Below, one piece after another: positions 37,776 to 42,980 of a stretch of DNA of 42,980 nt (position 1 is the stretch's first letter; every line of letters starts with the position of its first letter). A program made the translations under genes and the position numbers. The stretch lies in contig NZ_POUD01000048.1 of assembly GCF_003236395.1 (NCBI RefSeq), positions 1 to 42,980 on the forward strand. Reading direction: 5' to 3'. A model generated the notes under the pieces. It saw only the letters and a program-made list of their open reading frames with translations. It made no database searches and was not told the DNA's origin. The DNA comes from Nonomuraea aridisoli (GTDB lineage Bacteria > Actinomycetota > Actinomycetes > Streptosporangiales > Streptosporangiaceae).

Positions 37776-37776
37776 C
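37761..37776. promoter_or_regulatory. Second TetR-type dyad at the tetR 3' end
   Basis: GTTAAGGATCGCTAAC matches the upstream dyad at 37137-37152 in 13 of 16 bases and keeps the GTTA...CTAAC ends. It overlaps the tetR stop codon (37773-37775) and the last codons of the convergent membrane protein gene. It could be an auxiliary site or a chance match. Confidence 0.5.
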
Positions 37777-38440
37777 TAGACGGCCGGCATGCCGCCTTGA
37801 CGGTGTCCGCTTGGCGGCCGAATTTCTCGACGTACCGGCCGCTCCAGTCCTGCATCTTTATCGGGCGCTCTTCCTTTGATTCGCTGTCGACGAAACACCC
37901 CGTCGCCTGGGCTTCGAACGACCCGATGCGGTCGCGGAGACGCGCGGGAACGGGGCCGTCCGCGTCCGCTCCCGGCTGCCACGTCCACACCTCCCCGCCG
38001 AAACCTCGCTCGGGCCACAGGCAGATCGATCCTCTGACGCAGGTCGGATGCGGGGCGGCGACCGGCTCCGGCTCCGGCATCGCCTCCGCGACGGCGATGT
38101 AGCTGACCACGGTCAACGCACCCACGACGACCACGCCGCCACCGCACAGCGCGACGTATCTGCCGCCGGTCGACGCGTTGACGCCCGCATCGGGGTCTCC
38201 GGAGCCGGCTCGTGTCAGGAAATAGGCGGTGAACGTGGTGATGGCCGACCATCCCAGAGCGGGAATGCACCACCACCAGCTGAACACGTTGTCGTTCAGA
38301 ATCTGATTGCTGGCCACCGCGACGAACACCGTCGTCAGCACCAATAAGGCGATCAGCACGGATCGCTGCCATTTCTTGATACGTACTTCCACGCGCTCAT
38401 GGTGCAACGCGGGCGAGGTCACGGAGGAAGACGCATTCAC
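37772..38440 (-). CDS. Membrane protein with peptidase-inhibitor I36-like C-terminal domain
   Basis: A 222-residue protein with three hydrophobic segments (about 27-45, 54-74, 95-118), then a probably extracytoplasmic cysteine-containing domain. That domain has CVRGSICLWPERGFGGEVWTWQPG, a variant of the CLW...FxG pattern of the Streptomyces metalloproteinase-inhibitor (I36) family, and ends RQADTVKAAC. The role is unknown; the family often has cell-surface roles. The last 4 bp overlap the tetR stop. The GTG start has no clear ribosome-binding site, so the N-terminus is uncertain. Confidence 0.72.
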   Translation of the reverse strand: MNASSSVTSPALHHERVEVRIKKWQRSVLIALLVLTTVFVAVASNQILNDNVFSWWWCIPALGWSAITTFTAYFLTRAGSGDPDAGVNASTGGRYVALCGGGVVVVGALTVVSYIAVAEAMPEPEPVAAPHPTCVRGSICLWPERGFGGEVWTWQPGADADGPVPARLRDRIGSFEAQATGCFVDSESKEERPIKMQDWSGRYVEKFGRQADTVKAACRPSS

Positions 38441-38545
38441 AATGGTTATCGCACGATCACGAGCGTCGCCGTTTTGTCGTTGATGCGGGACGGAAAACTA
38501 TTACGGGCCCCGACTCAGGGGGCGTTCACGACGTGCCGGGCATGA

Positions 38546-38579
38546 CGCGGGCCCGGGCGGAGGTCCGTCCGGGCCCGCG
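38546..38579. terminator. Hairpin downstream of the secreted Ig-like protein gene
   Basis: An 11-bp inverted repeat: CGCGGGCCCGG (38546-38556) and CCGGGCCCGCG (38569-38579), with a 12-nt loop. It starts 10 bp beyond the stop of the minus-strand gene at 38589. No T-run. Confidence 0.65.
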
Positions 38580-38588
38580 GGCCGTGAT

Positions 38589-39896
38589 TCAGCGCCGGAC
38601 GCGCACGTAGTCCGTGCGGCTGTCGTCGCCGTGGGTGCGCCGGTCGCCGCCGAAGGCGAACTTCCAGTGACCCGAGTTCCACGCCCTGATCGTCGTGGCG
38701 AGCCGGCCGCCGCCGTCCGACCAGATGGACTTCACGTACTGCCACTTCCTGGCGTCCAGCGGCTTGAACATCAGCGCCACCTTGGCGCGGTGACCGCGCC
38801 ACGAGCCGTGGTCGCCGGCCTGCAGCAGGCCCGTGACGGTCAGGGTGCGCCCGCGCTTGACCGGCTCCGGACGGGCGTCGAACGCGATCAGCCGCGCGTC
38901 CGCCCTGGCCGGGTCGACCCGCACCCGGTCGGGGCCGCTGACCGAGCCGTCGACGCCGCGTCCGCCCCGGTACTCGGCGCGCCACCAGCCGGAGGCGCGG
39001 GCCGGCGCCGAGGCGTGGAAGCGGCCGTCGCGACCGGTCGTGGCGCTGGTGACGTACTGCCAGCGGGGCGAGCCGTCGGCCTTGAACGCGATGGCCACGC
39101 GCCGGCCGGGGGCGCCGCCGCGCCGCTCGATGGTCAGGACGCCGGTGAAGGTGAGCCGGTCGCCCTGCTCCACCCGTTCCTGACGCGCGCCGAACCGGGA
39201 GATCCGGCTGCCCAGGTCGCGGCGCACGTCCACCCGGTCGGCGTCGGCGACCGAGCCCCTGGCGGTGGCGGTGGCCGCGAACTCGGCCCGCCACCAGCCG
39301 GTGGCGCCGGCCCGCACGCGGGTGCCGAACCAGCCGCCGCGGCCGGTCGTCACCTTGGCGACCTCGCGGTAGGCGTCGCTCCCGCGCTCGCGGAAGGTGA
39401 TGGACACGCTCTGACCGGCGTACCCCTCGCGGTCGGCCACGAGCCGGCCCGACACCCTGACGGTGTCGCCCCGGTCGACGACGTCGGGACCGGCGTCGAA
39501 GTCGCGGATCGCGGTGGTGAGGGCCCGTACCACCTGGAAGGAGCCGCTCGTGGAGACCTCACCGTCACCCTGGGCGGTGGCCGAGATGGCGTGCCTGCCG
39601 GCGGCGCCCGGCCCGAAGGACTTGGTGCCGGTCCACTTCAGGCCGGCGCCGTCCGGCGCGGACGTGACCGCGACCGGCGCGCCGTCGATCTTGAGCGCCG
39701 CGGCGGTGGCGTTCGTCGTGGTGAACGTGAACGTGACCGCCACGTCGGCGTCGAAGACGACGATCGGCGCGGCGGGGCTGACGCTCACCTGGCTGATGGT
39801 GGGGGCGGGGGCCGCCGTCGCGGGGACCGGGGAAAGGGCGGGTGTCCCGGCGCCGAGGACGAGGGCGAGGGCGGCCACACGGATGCGTTGTAACAT
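38589..39896 (-). CDS. Secreted protein with tandem Ig-like/beta-sandwich repeats
   Basis: A 435-residue protein with a Sec signal peptide (MLQRIRVAALALVLGAG..., cleavage near ATAAPA, about residue 29). A first beta-rich domain (about 33-122) is followed by three repeats of about 100 residues (near 125-228, 230-330, 335-435). Each repeat follows the pattern RxxxFxARPExVxxGDxLTxTGxL ... WQYVxSxTTGxxGxF ... SGWWRAEYxG. They resemble extracellular Ig-like stalk or adhesion modules. No enzyme motif is seen. AAAGGA precedes the start. Monocistronic. Confidence 0.85.
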   Translation of the reverse strand: MLQRIRVAALALVLGAGTPALSPVPATAAPAPTISQVSVSPAAPIVVFDADVAVTFTFTTTNATAAALKIDGAPVAVTSAPDGAGLKWTGTKSFGPGAAGRHAISATAQGDGEVSTSGSFQVVRALTTAIRDFDAGPDVVDRGDTVRVSGRLVADREGYAGQSVSITFRERGSDAYREVAKVTTGRGGWFGTRVRAGATGWWRAEFAATATARGSVADADRVDVRRDLGSRISRFGARQERVEQGDRLTFTGVLTIERRGGAPGRRVAIAFKADGSPRWQYVTSATTGRDGRFHASAPARASGWWRAEYRGGRGVDGSVSGPDRVRVDPARADARLIAFDARPEPVKRGRTLTVTGLLQAGDHGSWRGHRAKVALMFKPLDARKWQYVKSIWSDGGGRLATTIRAWNSGHWKFAFGGDRRTHGDDSRTDYVRVRR

Positions 39897-40087
39897 GCGG
39901 GTTCCTTTCTTGGAGACCCCAGTGCTTCAACGCGGCATTGAGGGTGCCACGTGTGTCCTCCAGTAGACGTGCGCGCGCAAGAGAAGGTTGTGAACTCTGA
40001 CAAACGGTTATAGGTCACCTTCAAGGGACCGGTCGGCAACATCTCCCCCGCGTCCGGCAGACGCCGGGCTGGATCAAGGACATAATC

Positions 40088-42313
40088 GTGGACGTGGCGC
40101 GCGACACTGTTGAGACTCATTTCACCGAGGCGGTTGCGACACTGGAGGCAGGCCCCGCGCGAGATCCGGACGCGCCGGTCCGCGAGGGCTCCTCGCTGAC
40201 CGGTGAGCGGTGCAGGACCCTGTTCCGGCGTCAGCTCGACAGCCGCCTGCTCGACATCGCGGCCCGCTGGCTGCGCGAGCAGGAGGAGGGCTTCTACACG
40301 ATCGGCTCGGCCGGTCACGAGGGCAACGCGGCCGTGGCCGCCGCCCTGCGGCACACCGATCCCGCCCTGCTCCACTACCGCTCGGGCGCGTTCTACCTGA
40401 CTCGTTCCGAACAGGCCGGCCGGCTGCCCGAGCAGGGCATCCGCGACGTGCTGCTGGGGCTCACCGCCTCGGCCGACGACCCGATCGCGGGCGGCCGGCA
40501 CAAGGTCTTCGGCCATCCCGACCTGGCCGTCATCCCGCAGACGTCCACGATCGCCAGCCACCTGCCCAAGGCGGTGGGCGTGGCGTTCGCCATCGAGCGG
40601 GCACGGGCGCTCGAGGTGACCGCGAAGTGGCCGCAGGACGCGATCGCGGTGTGCAGCTTCGGCGACGCCTCGATCAACCACGCCAGCGCCCTGTCCGGCC
40701 TCAACACCGCCAGCTACGCCACCTACCAGGGGCAGTCGCTGCCGCTGCTGTTCGTGTGCGAGGACAACGGCATCGGCATCAGCGTCCGCACGCCCAAGGG
40801 GTGGGTGGAGGCGACCGCGCGGCGTCCCGGCGTCGCATACTTCTTCGCCGACGGCTGCGACCTGGCGGCCGCGTACGACGCGGCCGTGCGCGCCGCCGAG
40901 CACGTACGCGAGCACCGCCGGCCGGCGTTCCTGCACCTGTCCACCGTGCGGCTCATGGGACACGCCGGCTCCGACGTCGAGCTGGCCTACCGCACGCAGC
41001 GCGAGATCCGCGCCGACCTCGAGCGCGACCCTCTGGTGCGCACGGCGGCCATGCTCGTCGAGGCGGGCCTGGAGACGCCCGAGGGGCTGCTCAAGATGTA
41101 CGAGTCCGCCCGCGAGCACGTCCTGCGGGTGGCCAAGGAGACCTCGCGCCGCCCGCGGCTCGGGTCGGCCAAGGAGGTCATGGCGCCGCTCGCGCCGCGC
41201 AGCCCGGAGCTGATCGCCAAGATCAGCCCGACGGCGGCCGCCGCGCAGGTCAGGGAGCGCGCGTTCGCCGGCGCGCTGCCCGAGGACGACAAGCCGCTGA
41301 CCCTCTCGCTGGCCATCAACCGCACCCTCGCCGACGCGCTCGCCGTCTACCCGGAGATGACCGTCTTCGGTGAGGACGTCGGCAAGAAGGGCGGCGTGTA
41401 CGGCGTCACCAGGGGGCTGCAGAAGCGGTTCGGGCCGGGGCGGGTGTTCGACACGCTCCTCGACGAGCAGGCCATCCTCGGCCTCGCGCTCGGCGCCGGC
41501 GTGTCGGGGATGCTGCCGGTGCCCGAGATCCAGTACCTCGCCTACCTGCACAACGCGCTCGACCAGATCCGCGGCGAGGCGGCCACGCTGTCGTTCTTCT
41601 CGCAGGGCGCCTTCACCAACCCGATGGTCGTACGGGTGGCCGGCTACGCCTACCAGAAGGGGTTCGGCGGCCACTTCCACAACGACAACGCGGTGGGCGC
41701 GCTGCGCGACATCCCGGGGCTGGTCATCGCCTCGCCGTCGCGTCCCGACGACGCCGCGTCCATGCTGCGCACCTGCCTGGCGGCGGCCCGTACGTCGGGG
41801 TCGGTGTGCGTGTTCCTGGAGCCGATCGCGCTCTACAACACGCGCGACCTGTTCGAGGACGGCGACGGCGGGTGGCTGGCACCGTACGCGCCGCCGGCGC
41901 GCTGGCCGGAGACCCACGTGCCGATCGGGCGGGCGCGTTCGTACGGCGACGGGCGTGACCTGACGATCGTGACGTTCGGCAACGGGGTGCGGATGAGCCT
42001 GCGGGCCGCGGTGCGGCTGACCCAGGAGGGTTACGGCTGCCGCGTGCTCGACCTGCGCTGGCTGGCGCCGCTGCCGATCGACGACCTGCTGCGGGCGGCC
42101 GAGCTGACCGGGAACGTGCTCATCGCCGACGAGACGCGCCACACCGGCGGGGTCTCGGAGGGCGTCGTGACCGAGCTGCTCGACGCCGGGTTCACCGGGA
42201 AGATCGCCCGGGTGAGCTCCGCCGACAGTTTCGTCCCGCTCGGCGCGGCGGCCGACCACGTGCTGCTGTCGGAGGCCGAGATCGAGCAGGCGGCCCGCAA
42301 ACTCCTCGGCTGA
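40088..42313 (+). CDS. Thiamine-dependent 2-oxoacid dehydrogenase E1, fused alpha-beta subunits
   Basis: A 741-residue fusion. The alpha part (about 1-390) has the TPP/Mg site FGDASINHASAL...FVCEDNGIGIS and the phosphorylation-loop-like HYRSGAFY region. The beta part (about 405-741) has TVFGEDVGKKGGVYGVT, LDEQAILGLALGAG and GNVLIADETRHTGGVSEGV. It decarboxylates a 2-oxo acid and reductively acylates an E2 lipoyl domain; branched-chain 2-oxo acids are plausible given the liu-type operon nearby. No E2 or E3 gene is in the window. The GTG start follows AAGGA; the N-terminal 30 residues are poorly conserved-looking. Confidence 0.9.
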   Translation: MDVARDTVETHFTEAVATLEAGPARDPDAPVREGSSLTGERCRTLFRRQLDSRLLDIAARWLREQEEGFYTIGSAGHEGNAAVAAALRHTDPALLHYRSGAFYLTRSEQAGRLPEQGIRDVLLGLTASADDPIAGGRHKVFGHPDLAVIPQTSTIASHLPKAVGVAFAIERARALEVTAKWPQDAIAVCSFGDASINHASALSGLNTASYATYQGQSLPLLFVCEDNGIGISVRTPKGWVEATARRPGVAYFFADGCDLAAAYDAAVRAAEHVREHRRPAFLHLSTVRLMGHAGSDVELAYRTQREIRADLERDPLVRTAAMLVEAGLETPEGLLKMYESAREHVLRVAKETSRRPRLGSAKEVMAPLAPRSPELIAKISPTAAAAQVRERAFAGALPEDDKPLTLSLAINRTLADALAVYPEMTVFGEDVGKKGGVYGVTRGLQKRFGPGRVFDTLLDEQAILGLALGAGVSGMLPVPEIQYLAYLHNALDQIRGEAATLSFFSQGAFTNPMVVRVAGYAYQKGFGGHFHNDNAVGALRDIPGLVIASPSRPDDAASMLRTCLAAARTSGSVCVFLEPIALYNTRDLFEDGDGGWLAPYAPPARWPETHVPIGRARSYGDGRDLTIVTFGNGVRMSLRAAVRLTQEGYGCRVLDLRWLAPLPIDDLLRAAELTGNVLIADETRHTGGVSEGVVTELLDAGFTGKIARVSSADSFVPLGAAADHVLLSEAEIEQAARKLLG

Positions 42314-42349
42314 CCGCCTCCCGCGGCTCGGGGCCACCTGACGCGTCTG

Positions 42350-42980
42350 TCACCGGTGGGTGGGGCGGGCCTTCGCGCCTCGGATGCAGGCCGGTTTCGA
42401 CCAGGCGACCGTCGAGTCCTCCGAGATGCGCAGCGGCACGCCCACCAGGAAGCAGTAGCCGGTGCCCGGGTCGAGGCCGGCCAGGCGGGCCGAGGTGGCG
42501 CCCTGGTCGAGGGCCGTGATGGGCTGCTCGCCCGCCTGCACGGGCGAGCGCTGGACGACCACCGGATAGTCGCGGGCCCGCCCGGGGAGCGACCACGCCA
42601 GCTCGACCAGCGCGCCGCGGTCCGCCGTCACCTTGACGCGCCGAGGGGCGAGGGCGGCCACATCCCGCTCGTCGATGGGGGCAGGGCTTTCCGTGGCGGG
42701 CCGCTGAGGGCGTGCGGTGTCCGCGGTGCTCGTGCGGGGCGGGGCGGGCTGCTGGAGCGACAGGTACACGGCCAGGGCCGTCCCGCCGAGCGCCACGACC
42801 GCGACCGCCCCGCCGACCAGCAGACTCCGCCGCGTCCGGGACGCCTGCGCGGACTCCTCGCGGGATCCCCCGAACGCCGGCCCCTCGGGACGCGAACCCG
42901 CGGCCCCCGGTCCCGTCGGGCCATGAGCGGCCGGACCGGTCGGCGCCCAGTCGGCAGGGCTGCCGTGGGCGGCACTGGTG
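42350..42980 (-). CDS. Membrane-anchored protein with FN3-like domain (5' end outside window)
   Basis: The minus-strand frame stays open to the window edge, giving 209 visible codons. The in-frame GTG at 42796 lies inside a transmembrane helix and is unlikely to be the start. Visible order: a cytoplasmic Gly/Pro/Ala-rich segment (RPEGPAFGGSREES...), a TM helix (LLVGGAVAVVALGGTALAVYLSL), a Pro/Thr-rich linker, and an extracellular beta-sandwich resembling fibronectin type III (VELAWSLPGRARDYPVVVQRS ... LDPGTGYCFLVGV ... WSKPACIRG). It could be the C-terminal half of a larger receptor or kinase-like protein. Function not assigned. Confidence 0.7.
   Translation of the reverse strand, partial: TSAAHGSPADWAPTGPAAHGPTGPGAAGSRPEGPAFGGSREESAQASRTRRSLLVGGAVAVVALGGTALAVYLSLQQPAPPRTSTADTARPQRPATESPAPIDERDVAALAPRRVKVTADRGALVELAWSLPGRARDYPVVVQRSPVQAGEQPITALDQGATSARLAGLDPGTGYCFLVGVPLRISEDSTVAWSKPACIRGAKARPTHR

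Noticed and set aside
39785..42337. 850-residue minus-strand open frame opposite the E1 gene
   Set aside because: The E1 gene has clear catalytic motifs in the plus frame; the minus frame has none and runs through the divergent promoter region.

Overview
The window is high-GC actinomycete DNA: strong third-position G/C bias, many GTG starts and ATGA/GTGA stop-start overlaps, and a SARP regulator, LAL-type LuxR, MarR and TetR. Gene content fits a filamentous actinomycete (Streptosporangiales-like is a guess from general impression only). There are three zones. (1) Positions 1-4031: the end of an unrecognised gene and a large LuxR (LAL) regulator. (2) About 4124-30965: one contiguous biosynthetic gene cluster for an aromatic (type II) polyketide. 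(3) 31003-42980: housekeeping and catabolic genes, mainly a leucine-degradation (liu-type) operon with a divergent TetR gene, two surface or membrane proteins, and a fused 2-oxoacid dehydrogenase E1.

The cluster holds KS-alpha and KS-beta (chain length factor) at 28486-30965. Directly upstream are a TcmJ-like cupin, a TcmN-like aromatase/cyclase, a TcmI-like cyclase and a DUF1772 membrane protein (anthrone-oxygenase type). The acyl carrier protein is not beside the ketosynthases. It lies about 21 kb away and heads an operon with a complete acetyl-CoA carboxylase (fused AccDA, BCCP, biotin carboxylase), a TIM-barrel isomerase-like protein and an SDR. Tailoring genes include a flavin-dependent halogenase (both diagnostic motifs present) and a COMT-like methyltransferase. 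A deoxysugar set (RmlA, RmlB, 2,3-dehydratase, PLP aminotransferase, C-methyltransferase, epimerase, glycosyltransferase) matches the route to a 3-amino-3-C-methyl-2,3,6-trideoxyhexose (vancosamine family), but no sugar 4-ketoreductase is visible. Resistance and export are suggested by a CPA2 antiporter and a DHA2-type MFS pump divergent from a MarR repressor. The predicted product is a chlorinated, aminosugar-decorated, tetracenomycin-like aromatic polyketide; I do not recognise it as a known cluster.

The strongest non-coding signal is regulatory. Seven promoters inside the cluster share one layout: three TCGAGCG-like heptamers at exact 11-bp spacing, then exactly 8 bp, then a hexamer of form NANNNT (mostly GANNNT). 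This is the classic SARP operator layout. It places the halogenase/antiporter, ACP/ACC, glycosyltransferase, methyltransferase, C-methyltransferase/epimerase, RmlB and PKS operons under the SARP at 12408-13187. The MFS-SnoaL-NmrA operon instead has MarR-type palindromes. Hairpin terminators sit between convergent units and just before the PKS promoter.
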